From the NCBI GenBank assembly GCA_001414485.1, contig LLEY01000054.1:186001-250000 (forward strand): a stretch of 64,000 nucleotides of DNA, written 5' to 3'. The stretch is from Calycina herbarum (taxonomy: Eukaryota > Ascomycota > Leotiomycetes > Helotiales > Pezizellaceae). A program made the position numbers and the translations under genes. The notes under the pieces were generated by a model. That model was not told the origin of the DNA, did no database searches, and worked only from the letters and a program-made list of their open reading frames with translations. Shown piece by piece: positions 11,146 through 22,625 of this stretch (position 1 is its first letter; each line of letters starts with the position of its first letter).

Positions 11146-11723
11146 AGTCTTAAGGATCGGTTCATGTGTGACTGTTTGTTTGTTTCTTTCTGACGACAAT
11201 AAAGTGGTGGTGGGAGGCCAGTGCGTCCTTCTGTAAGGCTTTGGAGTTGGAGGGGGAAAGATGTACCGAATCCAAAGGTGAATAGGTCCTATAGGGCAAA
11301 AGTATGACTGCAAAACTGAAGGCTATACCTAAAACAGTAATAAAGTGTATTGTTTGTTGGCGTTAGTGAATCCTTATACGGCTCAAAAATTTGGTCCCGC
11401 CGCCTCCTCGCTAATTTTTGCCTGAGCCGCGCTACCAGAAAAAAGAGTGCTACCCGCCAGCTTAAGAATACTTCTTCCCTCCTCTCATCAAACCATCAAA
11501 CCAACACACAACAAAACACATCCCACAACTACTAGAACCTATACAACTCTCGAAGATCGGGAGTTTGGTATCTAGTCTTACCACCACAGCCAACTTTTAC
11601 GACGTCGCAGATCTCTTTCAGAGATTTTTCTGCGCCTCCAAACCCCACCTTCTCACCTACCTTTGCGATATCTAGATCTCAAGCAAGTCTTGCGATCTAG
11701 TTTCATCACTTCCAACCGCAATC
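11146..11723. promoter_or_regulatory. Divergent promoter and eIF4A 5' leader
   Basis: Shared upstream region of the F-box/JmjC gene and eIF4A. From about 11,470 to 11,720 the plus strand is rich in C, A and CT words (CAAACCATCAAACC), typical of leaders of highly expressed fungal genes. No TATA box is clear. Confidence 0.45.
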
Positions 11724-13188
11724 ATGGCTACCGACAAAGGTCTCGAAGAGATCCCAGAGGGTAAGCATCTTGCGCGCATCTCGAGGAGCAGACACACCGC
11801 TCTGCGGGCTGCTCCCTTGGATTCCATCCCACAATCTTCAAAGAACATCTGCTGATTCCAATTGCCTCGCAGGTCAAATCGAGTCCAACTATGACGAGAC
11901 CGTCGACTCTTTCGATACCATGAACTTGAAGGCAGAGCTTCTCCGAGGTAGGCGACAACTTGCAGATTTTTTGCGCTGAGCTGGGGTTAACACAAATGCA
12001 GGTGTCTACGCATATGGTTTCGAGCGTCCATCCGCTATCCAGGCTCGTGCTATTATGCCAGTCATCAAGGGTGAGTTTGATCGAATATCGAGGGATAAGG
12101 AGTGAATCTAATTTTCAAAAGGTCACGATGTCATTGCGCAGGCCCAATCTGGTACCGGAAAGACCGCCACTTTCTCCATCTCCGTCCTCCAAAAGCTCGA
12201 TCCAAACATCAAGCAATGCCAGGCTTTGATTCTCGCACCCACCCGTGAATTGGCCCAGCAAATCCAAAAGGTCGTCGTCGCCATCGGAGACTTCATGAAC
12301 GTCGAGTGCCATGCCTGCATTGGTGGTACCTCCGTCCGTGACGACATGAAGGCTCTCCAAGAGGGTCCTCAAATCGTTGTCGGTACTCCAGGTCGTGTCC
12401 ACGACATGATCCAACGTCGTTTCTTGAAGACCGACTCCATGAAGATGTTCGTTCTTGATGAGGCCGATGAGATGTTGTCTGTATGTATCAATTCAATCTG
12501 CCTGATTTTCGCACCGCCTAACAAATAATTCTAGCGTGGTTTCACCGAGCAAATTTACGACATTTTCCAACTCCTCCCACAATCCACCCAGGTCGTTCTC
12601 CTTTCTGCCACCATGCCACAGGATGTGCTCGAGGTCACCACCAAGTTCATGCGTGACCCAGTCCGTATCTTGGTCAAGAAGGCCGAGTTGACCCTCGAAG
12701 GTATCAAGCAATTCTACATTGCTGTTGAGAAGGAGGATTGGAAATTGGACACCCTCTCCGATTTATACGAGACCGTCACCATCACCCAAGCTGTGATCTT
12801 CTGTAACACCCGCCGAAAGGTCGACTGGCTCACCGACAAACTTACCGCCCGTGATTTCACCGTCTCCGCCATGCACGGTGATATGGACCAAACTCAACGT
12901 GATCTGATTATGAAGGAGTTCAGATCTGGATCTTCCCGTGTCTTGATCGCCACTGATCTTTTGGCCCGTGGTATTGATGTCCAACAAGTTTCCTTGGTCA
13001 TCAACTACGATCTTCCAGCCAACCGAGAGAACTACATCCACAGAATCGGTCGTGGAGGTCGTTTCGGACGAAAGGGTGTTGCCATCAACTTCGTCACCGC
13101 AGAGGATGTCCGTATGATGAGAGAAATCGAGCAGTTTTACAGCACTCAAATCGAAGAGATGCCAATGAACGTCGCCGATCTCATCTAA
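11724..13188 (+). CDS. TIF1: Translation initiation factor eIF4A (DEAD-box RNA helicase)
   Basis: Five exons, 11724-11760, 11873-11947, 12002-12070, 12122-12480 and 12535-13188, give 397 residues, the normal eIF4A length. Helicase motifs occur in order: Q motif (GFERPSAIQ), motif I AQSGTGKT at 68-75, PTRELA at 100-105, TPGR, DEAD at 173-176, SAT at 204-206, ARGIDVQ and [11 protein letters not shown]. As the cap-complex helicase it unwinds mRNA leaders during scanning, in the cytosol. Three tiny 5' exons ahead of two long ones are common in Pezizomycotina. Codon use is strongly biased to C-ending codons, fitting high expression. Very secure identification; TIF1 is the yeast name. Confidence 0.98.
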
Positions 13189-15403
13189 GGGATTCGAACA
13201 TACATCTTTTATCTGGTACATCACAGTCTCTGCATATTAGGTTGTTCATTGAAAACACCAGTGCTTTGACCCCTCTAAAAGGGAAGTGATATTGAGCGTC
13301 GCTGGTTCGCCCGGTGGCGCGAGGAAAGGGATTAATTGGGGCAAAAAAAGTTGCTGCATATGGGTATGCAGCCCGTCGTTTCGCGCGCAAAAATGACATC
13401 TCAGGCATTAGATGCTTGGGGATGTTTATCGCTTTTCCTTATGATATTGTATTTAGGGATGCTTATTGGTCATTGTGCAAGCTACCAACGATCTCGTTTT
13501 TCGGAATTCATGACACATGGTCACGACGGCCGTTTGAACGTGAAACGAATGGTTACTGGCGTTGTCCTATTTCTGATAGATCGAGGCAAAATACAAAAAA
13601 TTCAAAAATATGCCTTCTGTTTTCTTGCGATATGTTTCTTCTGCGTGTTCTTGGTATTGTAAAGAAGTCAAATAATTGGGAATGATGTGTTCTTCATTCG
13701 TGTTTTGTTTCTGCCTAATTGTAGGACTATTTTACTTCCCTTTTTCCTTTCTTTATCGCGAGCGGATTATGAGTTTGGTTACTGACATTGAGTTGTATCT
13801 TGGGTGGAAGCTGGATTACTGATCGCGCACCTCACAATCTTTTCAAATTGTTCCGAATAGCCTACAAAACCTACCCCTATCAGGCCCAGAGCTAGGGAAC
13901 TGTTGCACATCGCGATTTCTCCCACCGGAGTCCGATGTTCAAGTTGTTAAAGCCGAGTGGGAGTTTAGCCTTGCTTTTTGATCTATCCCACCGGCTGTGA
14001 AAAGAATTGTGGAAGGGGCACGGAAGGGATGGGATGAGTTTGTGGGTCTCGGGATTGAATGACAAACGAAAACCGAGGAGATTTCCCTCTTTTATTAGTT
14101 GGGTGGTAGGTGTGTATTTCTTGATGTGGGTTTGGATACTCGGTTGCCTTGTCTTTTTGCTTACTTCAACTTCTGATGTGAAAGGGAGACAGCAATTTTC
14201 CAATTTATCAACGTATTGTAAAACTTCTCGCCACGTTCACACACTCTACAGTAACTGCTTTTTGGGATGTCTGCAATATTTTGCAGCGCATTGCACTTTT
14301 TCTGTTGAACTATTCCCGGGTAGCCTGGGAATAACAAAAGCTGTTCATAGGTAAACCAGAAATAGCAGCACCATATTCGACTAAGTACTCTTACTGAAAC
14401 CTTCTGGTTTTTATAATGTAAAACTAGATTTTGAGTACTTGTCTTTTTGTTGCAAGTCGTGCTTCGGCTATTGGTAGGTAACCTACAAAGAGCACTGTGG
14501 AAATTTTGCTTGGATGACCTACGAATTGCCGAAAACTCGTATTGTAATTAAAACCTTCTTTTCATGCCAATGTCTAATTTCAAAGAAGATGAACCTTGAG
14601 AAATAGGTTGTTTGGAACTTCTAGTATTCTTACTTCAGGGAGTTCACTGACAGTAAGAAGAACGACAAATGGTTCAGGGACCTCGTGGAGCGTAAAAGAG
14701 GAAACAAGAAAAAATGGAATAGCTTTGAGGTTGGGACGTGTGCAAGTCGTTTGCTTCTGAGTACACTATTCCATTCGTTGCTCCAAAGAAACTTGATTCG
14801 GTGCTTTACAATCTGATTGTTTCAAATTGTCCTACGTTGGCTACTGTTGCCTTCTCGGAAGAAAACCTGTCGCTCTCACATCCTTTGACTCGTCTCTCCC
14901 TAATGCCACATTTTCTTGTAAGAGATTTATTTGGTTATTATTCCCCGGCACCTACTCGTGACTCTACGGAAGATTATACGAGACAATTTAGAACAATCGA
15001 ACGTAAGAGAATCAAGAAATTAAAGTTCTGAACCTTAAACGCTGAACTTTGAATCTTCTAGACTAGTTTGTACAATCAAGAGTAAAGTAGGTACTGGAGA
15101 GTAATGCTCACTTCTCTTACAAATTTCAAAAACATTCATTTCTTCTCCTTTGATCGAAGCTATCACTCGTCTTCTACACCATCACTTGTCCGAAATTTCC
15201 CTTGCCATTTTTATTTCTCCACGCCCACAGGACTGTTTCCTTCAGAGCGGTCATCAGGACGGACATCAGGACGGGAAAATTGGTTGGCCCAAAGCATCGA
15301 ACGCAACCAAGAAGAATATCATCAAAGCATTTCATTCCATAATTCATTACAAATATCAGCATCAAGCCCCAGCCCCCATCACAGTTCGTCCCCAGATCCC
15401 CTC
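13189..15403. other. 2.2-kb intergenic stretch without a convincing gene
   Basis: Between the convergent eIF4A and DPP5 genes. Open frames at 13314-13685, 13892-14203, 14007-14354 and 14738-15031 are short, have no domain and no coding style, and I do not accept them. I see no tRNA or long repeat. A long eIF4A 3' UTR or a non-coding transcript is possible but not shown by sequence. Confidence 0.4.
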
Positions 15404-17932
15404 TCAAATTGCGATACCAGCAATACCCTTCTCCAACTCCCCATCCTCATCCGCAACCCCACTCCACTTATTAATCCACCCCAACACCTCCCTATGCCAA
15501 ACCAGCGAATTCTCGGGCTTAAGCACCCAATGATTCTCATCCGGGAACGTCAAAAACCGACTCGGAACCCCCTTAGATTGCAGCACATTAAAAGGCGCAA
15601 GTCCCTCCCCAATCGGCAGCCTATAATCGAGTTCATTATGAATAATCAATTGCGGCGTAGCCCACTCCTTCAAATGCCTCGCAGGATCCCACTTCTCATA
15701 CCCCTCTCGATTCTCCCACAATGTTCCCCCAAAATCGTGGTGTGGGAAGAAGAGTTCTTCACTGGAGTATTGGTTCAGAGTGCTGAAGACGCCGTCGTGG
15801 GTTACTAGGGCTTTGAACTTTCGACCGAGAGGATGGCCTTGGATCCAATTCACCATGTAGCCGCCGTATGAGGCTCCTAATGCAACCGCACGGGTGGTGT
15901 CGATGTAGGAGAGGTTGGATTCTATGTATTCGAAGCCGGCGACGAGGTCAAGGTAGGGACGGCCTCCCCAGTTGTTTTTGATTCCGTTTTGGAAGTCCAT
16001 TCCGTAGCCTGTGCTGCCTGTTGGGTTGGGAGTCACGACTACGTATCCTTGCTCTGCGAATATCGCGGGATTCCATCTTGTTGACCAGGATTCGTTCCAG
16101 GCACCTTGTGGCTGTTGTATGGTTAGTGATGAATGAGGTAAATGACAGAGAGAATCAGTGAGATGACAGAAAATAGTTCAAGAAAGCTAGCGCGGGACTG
16201 GAACATGATTCCCACTTATTTGAAGTTGGAAAGATGACCCCGCCATGGATAGTAAAAGTGGCAGCAAACTGCCAATCTCTCTCGTTATTCCAACTCTCTA
16301 GCGCAATTCAAGGACATTAACCCAAGTGTCTGGGTCAATAATTTGGATTGTCCTATAGGATTGGAACAACGAGAATGAGGGAAGGTACCTATTTACTGCC
16401 ACTTTTATTGTCTACTAGGAGATGACCAACAAGAAACTATGGGGAAATTGAAAGACTTACACCTCCATGGATTAGGTATGCCAATGGATACTTCTCTCCT
16501 TCTTTGTAGAAAGATGGCTTGATGATCCAAGCGTGTACGCTATAATTTTCAGCACCCTTGTACCAGAATTCGTCAACTTGATTCTGAGATAGCCCAAAGA
16601 TCTTGCCTCCCTTTGCGTTTGATGAGATAGTTGAGCGCTTCTTGGGATCCTTAGGATCAATAATAGAGTAAATACTGTTGTCCACGAGAGAAGTGCTGCT
16701 AAGAAATAAATCATTGTTTGGCAAAACAGAGACTTCTTGGACAGTTCCATCATCTGTAAGTGAAATAGGGAGGTCTTTCGCATGTCGAGGAGATGCTGGG
16801 AGTTTGAATAACTTGCCTCGGCCGTTTTCTTCTGCTGTGACATAAAGTTCTTCTCCATCTTTACTCCAGACAATGCTTTCTGGCCTTGAATCCCATTTTC
16901 CTTCTCCGTCTGCGGTTTCGTAGAACTCTTGAACATTTGTTGTGTCTGTGATATCTGGGACTAGCAGGAGTCTTGGCTTGTCACTCTCATACTGATCGCT
17001 CTTCATTCTAGTAAAAACAACCGACTTGGCATCAGGGGAGAACACTGGTCCATTGCTATATCCTTTAAGATTTCCAGTCTTGACAAGAATTGGAGGCGGA
17101 GATTTCGATTCTTCAAAGGTTTTCAAAGCGATGTAATAAAGATCGGTTTTCGTATGGTTTGCGGGATCGAGTTTAGGGTCTTTCGCCACGAATACGATTC
17201 CGTTCTTGCTAATATCAAAGTCTCCAGAACCCCCAAAAGGTGGGACAGGGGATTCGAGAGTAACTGGATGACCCGCCAAAGCATTCTTCAGTGGCTTCGC
17301 GCTAGCATTGAGCCCTCCAAATAAAGATAAAGTTGTGTACCAGATTGAGCTTTTGTTTTCTGTGATGTATGCATCCCATTGGCGAACGAATAGTTTCGAG
17401 TAAACTCTACCAGTAGATTTGGGCTGTTCAGCTGTTTCGGAATTGTACAGTTTGCCGTCGGGTGTAGCTAGACCAGTGACAGCGATGGCTGCGGTTCCGT
17501 CGTCAAGCGGGGTTGCTTTGAGGTTCGAGATAGCTCCATTGAAAATGGCTACTAATTTAGGCCTATTAACGTTAATATATGTTTAATATATGTTTTGTTA
17601 ATAAGGATTTGAACGTACTTTAGCTCCAATCGGTCCACATTTGCCAAATATAATTCTGTTGTTCCCTTCTCCCCTCCCTTCAACCAGAGAGCCAGATTCT
17701 CTAACCCAACCCAAGTGGGCTCATTGGCACCCGCATCACTGCTCAGCAGATGTGTCTGACCCGTCTTCACGTCCAAGACTCGAAGTTCGTTGCTTTTCTT
17801 GTGCGACTCGAAAGAATATGAGGAGACGGAGAAGAGTGCGAGAGTGCCGGCTGCATTTGGTGTAGCTGTCGACCGCCGCGGGGCAGAGAGTAGCACCTCG
17901 GGAGTGAAGCGCTTGGTAACGACGACCGTCAT
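15404..17932 (-). CDS. Dipeptidyl-peptidase 5 (S9 prolyl oligopeptidase family), cytosolic type
   Basis: Exons 17932-17619, 17562-16461 and 16111-15404 give 707 residues. Beta-propeller-like repeats fill the N-terminal two thirds; the alpha/beta-hydrolase domain has HGGPQGAW at the oxyanion region, nucleophile S553 in GASYGGYM, D634 in HNELDYRL and H666 in PDENHWV, so the triad is intact. Family members release dipeptides from peptide N-termini. The protein starts [14 protein letters not shown] with no signal peptide, unlike secreted Aspergillus DPP V, so a cytosolic role is likely (inference). Intron 1 is 56 nt; intron 2 is 349 nt because it contains a MITE-like hairpin. It shares a 558-bp divergent promoter with BTN1. 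Confidence 0.95.
16248..16425. repeat. MITE-like long imperfect hairpin inside DPP5 intron 2
   Basis: The outer arms match as inverted copies: TAAAAGTGGCAG near 16252-16264 against CTGCCACTTTTA near 16397-16408, then CTCGTTATTCCAA against TTGGAACAACGAG further in, and TTAACCCA against TGGGTCAA close to the centre. Differences between arms are mostly transitions. The whole stretch is about 180 bp and could fold on itself. No coding capacity. Target duplication not resolved. Confidence 0.65.
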
Positions 17933-18490
17933 GCGTGCTAAATTGTGAGGCTAATTAGGAGTAAGAAGGTTGGAAATAGAGGAGTTTTCGAGGAGTTGAC
18001 GATTGAAAGGAGGAGGACGCACAGCGTATTCTAGGTTGCCGTTTCGAAATGTAGAAGCTTAGTGACGCGATTCAACACCTACTGTACACCCCTCACTCGG
18101 ACCCCTGTTCATGCACCCCAACCTGGAACTCGCTGAAGCGACAGTAAACACTTCAGTTCGTACCTTTTAACTTTCTATTTCTAGGTAAGTAAATATTCTA
18201 AAAGGTCAGAGCAAAGTAGGTTATTAACTCAAGTAATAAATTGTAGGATTTACTCGAAAGTTGATTTTTGTTGTTCACTGAGAGCCTCCCGCTCCTCGGC
18301 ATCCGTGATGTGATGGCTCGTGTGACAGTGGCCCTCAAGATTGCGCTGCGCTGCGCCCAACACAATCGACAACACCACACCAACTCAACTCGCTCGCGAT
18401 TGCGACCTTCCTACGAGGGCCTCCAGAGCCTCCAGAGCCTCGAGGGCTGTTCGATTATTAATCGGTTTCCTCATCTGCCAACCTGCTGCG
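17933..18490. promoter_or_regulatory. Divergent promoter between DPP5 and BTN1
   Basis: 558 bp between two start codons on opposite strands. It contains a short direct repeat of GAGCCTCCAGAGCCTC type around 18,415-18,445. No RNA gene seen. Confidence 0.4.
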
Positions 18491-20007
18491 ATGCTTTCCA
18501 GATCTCCGTCTTCCTCTGGCCTCCTCCCTCTCCCAGGTTCACCGGGCTCATCATGGGCGATGTATAAAGCAAGATTCAAAGGGATATTCAGTGGAGCAGA
18601 TACATCGGTTCTAGTAGCCTTTTGGTTGTTTGGTTTGTCTTTGCTTCGACTTTTGCACATCCAATATCCTTATCTATACAACTACCCTGTCATGTCTTCG
18701 GAATTATCTGGAAATACAACTAACATCTACTAGGTCTCATCAATAACCTCTCATATGTCATAATTCTCTCTGCTGCCCAAGATCTCGTCGGGCCCGATGT
18801 TCCCAAATCCACGGTCCTCCTCGCAGATGTCCTTCCATCTTTTTGTACGAAGCTCGTAGCACCCTACTTTATCCACCACGTCCCATACCGTCTCCGTATA
18901 CTTGTCATGACAGGACTTTCAGTAGGGGGAATGTTCATAATTGCTCTCACACCAAATTCCGTACCAATAAAACTGTTCGGAGTAGCGTTATCGAGTTTGA
19001 GTAGTGGAGCTGGCGAGTTGAGCTTCCTTGGATTGACACATTATTATGGCTCCTTCAGTCTTGCAGCTTGGGGTTCTGGTACTGGAGGAGCTGGTCTTGC
19101 TGGGGCCGGAGTATATGTGTTTTTGACAAGCACATTAGCCTTAAAGGTCAAGACATCTTTAATGGTTTCTGCCTTTTTCCCCTTGATCATGCTCATATCA
19201 TTCTTCCTCATCCTCCCACTTGGGCCCTTGCGACGGGCATCAAACACCAAGGACTACACCGATTTACCAACCGATGAACCACCAACCATAACCCGAGAAG
19301 ATTTTGACGACCAAGATATCTCTACTCTCCCTCTATCCGCTGCTTCAGAATCCCTTCTAGCACCAGGACCATCCACAACATCAGAAGCATACCGAACCCA
19401 CTCACCACGCTCACACTCCCCACCACCCTCCCACCATACCAAAAGCACCCTCAAAGGCAACATCCGCCGCGCCCGTCTCCTTTTCTTCCCCTACATGCTC
19501 CCCCTCTTCCTAGTCTACGTCGCGGAGTACACCATCAACCAAGGAGTAACCCCCACGCTTCTCTTCCCCCTCCCCTCAAGCCCCTTCTCAGCATACCGCT
19601 CCTTCTACCCCTTCTACGCCCTCCTCTACCAACTCGGCGTCTTCGTCGCCCGCTCTTCCACCCCCTTCATTCGTCTCCATTACCTCTACCCCCCCACCTT
19701 CCTCCAAATCCTCAACCTCCTTTTATTGCTCTCGCACTCTTTGTACTTCTGGATCCCCTCGGTGTATCTGGTTTTCTTGGTTGTGTTTTGGGAGGGGTTG
19801 TTGGGGGGTGCGGTGTATGTTAATACCTTTGCGGAGATCATGGAGAGGGTTCCGGAGGGGGAGAGGGAGTTTAGTCTTGGGGCGACGAGTGTTAGTGATA
19901 GTGCGGGGATTTGTGTGGCGGGGTTTATTGGGATGGGGTTGGAGCCTTGGTTGTGTGGGTGGCAGGTTGCTGCGGGGAGGGGGTGGTGTCGGGAGATGGG
20001 TAGTTAG
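18491..20007 (+). CDS. BTN1: Battenin / CLN3 family vacuolar membrane protein
   Basis: Exons 18491-18632 and 18734-20007 (101-nt intron) give 471 residues. Recognised from the CLN3 core: [19 protein letters not shown] across the splice, then [48 protein letters not shown], and near the end [12 protein letters not shown] followed by [16 protein letters not shown]. About ten hydrophobic spans are visible, with a long Ser/Pro/Asp-rich cytosolic loop near residues 210-270. Yeast Btn1 sits in the vacuolar and Golgi membrane and affects pH and basic amino acid balance; the transported substrate is not settled. The start at 18491 is chosen because an N-terminal Ser-rich tail of about 24 residues then leads straight into [10 protein letters not shown]; longer in-frame upstream sequence has odd ASRASR repeats. 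Confidence 0.95.
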
Positions 20008-20870
20008 GATTCTGTTATTTGGAGAGAGGGGTTTTGTATATAAATTAGATCGTTAATGCAGCGATTGCTTTTTCTGTTTTTCTTCTTCTATAGACTCTTT
20101 TTGTTGTTTTCTCAATGACTTTTCATGAAGGTAAGATCTACTTGGCGTAGTGACTACAGCCTCCAGGCCTATAGAAGACCAGCGAGGACGATGAGTTAGG
20201 AAGTAGGTGTGGGATTGAGTCTGGATTACGGTGGGTTAAGACTTCGAGCGAGTTACGTGAATGGAAGAGAGCTTTTCCCCTCCTCTTGAAGCTAAAAAAG
20301 TATAAGAAAGAGATATACTTATGCAGGAAAAGTAGGAGGACGTCTTTCCGCACGAATGAATATACTCTTTTTGCACCACACTTTACGACTACCAAGTCAT
20401 ACTAACAATTAATTCAGAAGATTTGATCACCAGCATTTTATCACGTCGAGAAACTCTAGATAAGGGAGGAACTGTTGTTGATTTTGGCTTTGGTACCAGT
20501 CTGACACTCTAAACCACTCAGCCCCCACAGAAGAATCCATAAGCTGTACTGCCCTGAAATAACAATCTCATCTGTTGTCGACACAAAGAATCCAAATCAC
20601 CACCATCAAAAGAGATCATCATCAAAAGAGATAATGAGAAAATAAACAGTTCACCCCGAAGCCCGCAGTATTCGAAGAACGCAGTAAAGAATCGCCGAAT
20701 CCCCTGCATATCTGACATCTAAGTTAGGAAAATGAAGCCAAATAGCCAGACTGCTTTCTGCTAGTGAATATACAAGTGTTGGGCAGGTGGAGCTGGATCC
20801 TGGGTAGCGCGAGTAGGAAACTTACTGATTCTGTCTTCAAATCCAGGCTATGGGAACAGGATATGCGAGA
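20008..20870. other. Intergenic, with a tRNA-like relic on the minus strand
   Basis: 3' flank of BTN1 and of the next gene. Minus-strand sequence at about 20,488-20,525 reads like the 5' half of a tRNA-Leu (GGGGGCTGAGTGG, then TTTAGAGTGTCAGACT), but there is no T arm after it. A minus ORF at 20518-20718 (66 codons) has no support. Nothing else seen. Confidence 0.35.
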
Positions 20871-21296
20871 TCAGTGAGGTTGAGAAGAAGGTCCCGGAAG
20901 ACCAGAAAGCTGAGGGCATCGAGTGCATCGAGCAAGGCACTATAAGTTTATATTAGCTTATAAACAAGCGCGGGGAATGGGATAAAAACTTACGTCTTTA
21001 AGTAAAATGCCTTGATAGATGAGACCTCCAAGAAGAACAACGTAACCCATGACGATCACACCGCTGATTATACAGCCGGTTTGGGTGAAGTTGACTTTTT
21101 TGTATTGCGGAGTTGTTTGTTGTTCTTGTTGTTGTTGTTGGATGTTTGTATAAGTGGTTGGGTCGGGGTAGTTATAGTTCGAAGGAGGCGAGGAAGATTT
21201 GGTAAGAGACACAACTTCGGATTCGCTCGAATGGTCGGGAAAGTCAAGTAGGCCTTCCTCTTGCTCTGCTAAGACATTGACTTGGCGCGCCTTCAT
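20871..21296 (-). CDS. Small single-span membrane protein, unknown function
   Basis: Exon 1 (21296-20994) has 101 codons: an acidic start (EQEEGLLDFPDHSSESE), a Ser/Pro/Tyr section, a polyglutamine run (QQQQQEQQ), then one membrane span (GCIISGVIVMGYVVLLGGLIY). A consensus donor GTAAGT at 20993 and an acceptor at 20940 (54-nt intron) add 22 codons ending at 20871, giving 123 residues. Read straight through, the frame would stop at 20958 (112 residues). The topology suggests a cytosolic N-terminus. I know no family for it. Exon 2 is open in a different, more hydrophobic frame as well, so the end is uncertain. Confidence 0.6.
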
Positions 21297-22625
21297 TTTG
21301 TAGAATCCAGGTTAGATTGCTAGGGGAGAGCGTATTCTTCCTGTTGTTGTCTGATAGTTCTAGAAGTGTGCTTATGAGTTCAGTTTAACTTGCTTTATAG
21401 ACCTTCATGGCTAATTTTCGGAGCATACTCAGAGTATGTGCACGGACAGAGTATAAACTGTAAGTGGAGATGCATAGGTTATGTTTTTCAAACTTAAAGC
21501 GGCTACATGTGTCCCAAAAAAGCCCCCACCTTAATAATGGCATCTTTATTATGGACCGAAACTTTTGGTCCTCATGTCAGGGCATTATTGGGTTGTTGAC
21601 CAATAATACCAGTATATATTGAAAGCCACAACCAAAAAAATCCCGCTTCGCCGGCACATCTACAGCTACTCGCTAGCGGGCGCATTTTATTGGGACCTGA
21701 GAATGTCTGGCATCCCTGTCCTTTGGTTCAAAAGTCATGGATGTAAGAGGCTCTCAATCCCGTGTTCTGAGGTAGCTTATGTGGCAAAGTCAGGGAACGA
21801 GCGACCTGAGAGAGTTGAGAGTTGTGCCTTCCCTTCTCAACCCCAACTTGTTCTCTGCTCGCGTCAAGATCCAAGAAATAGAAAACAGGGAAAAAGCGAC
21901 GCCGTGCACCCGATCAAAGGACGACTTTTATGCAATGACCTTCTTGAGTACACGTGTACACCCGAGCCTCACGGCGGTGGAAGAGATCTTCGGTGCTTTG
22001 TCTGAGTTTCTTCTATTTCTACAACATAAAGGCCCTTTCTTTTCCATTCCTTCTTCTTTTTGGGGGAGAATTGTTGTTGTAGAAAGCTCACAGTACTAGA
22101 CTGATTGAGAATAATCTCTGCTATTAGCTTATTCTATACCTTTCTGGGGTCCTTGGGCTTGACACTCTCGTCGAGATATTTTGTCGAATACCCAGATGTC
22201 CTACTTTTCAGACACAAAAGAATTTATAGAAAGAAATCGTTTTCGATCAACATCGAATGCGGAAGTGTTCGTGGATGATACATCGACATGAGGTCAATCG
22301 ATACTTTGAGAATTTTCCTGAGAAAACCGTAGGCACTGGCTTGACCGACCCTGCGCCGGGAGGAACCGAAACTGAGCTCGCTCATTCCCTCGCACTCTCC
22401 ACTCGACCCGACTATCATAGAAATGGAGTTTTCGAAAATGTTAGGTTTGAGGAGAAACTTTCTACGAAATTCATCTCCTCGCCGACCCTAGACTCATGAA
22501 AATATGGCATCCAAAACTGCTCACTCATCACATCAAATAGACATAGCATGAGACTTGTCACAAAAGACAAGTAGATTCCATTTTGCCAGCTCGCTCACTT
22601 TCCCTATGTAACTCTTGTTTACTGA
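21297..22625. other. Intergenic stretch with a small palindromic cluster
   Basis: No convincing gene: plus frames at 21619-22005, 21779-22099 and 22257-22499 lack domains and overlap each other. At 21528-21610 there is a nest of short inverted repeats (AATAATGGCAT with GGCATTATTGG, GGACC with GGTCC, ATTATTGG with CCAATAAT) that could fold into stem-loops. Confidence 0.4.

Noticed and set aside
13314..15031. Several short plus and minus ORFs after eIF4A
   Set aside because: No domain, no splice continuity, overlapping frames; treated as intergenic.
21619..22005. 128-codon plus ORF
   Set aside because: No recognisable domain, overlaps other frames, and no splice or leader signals.
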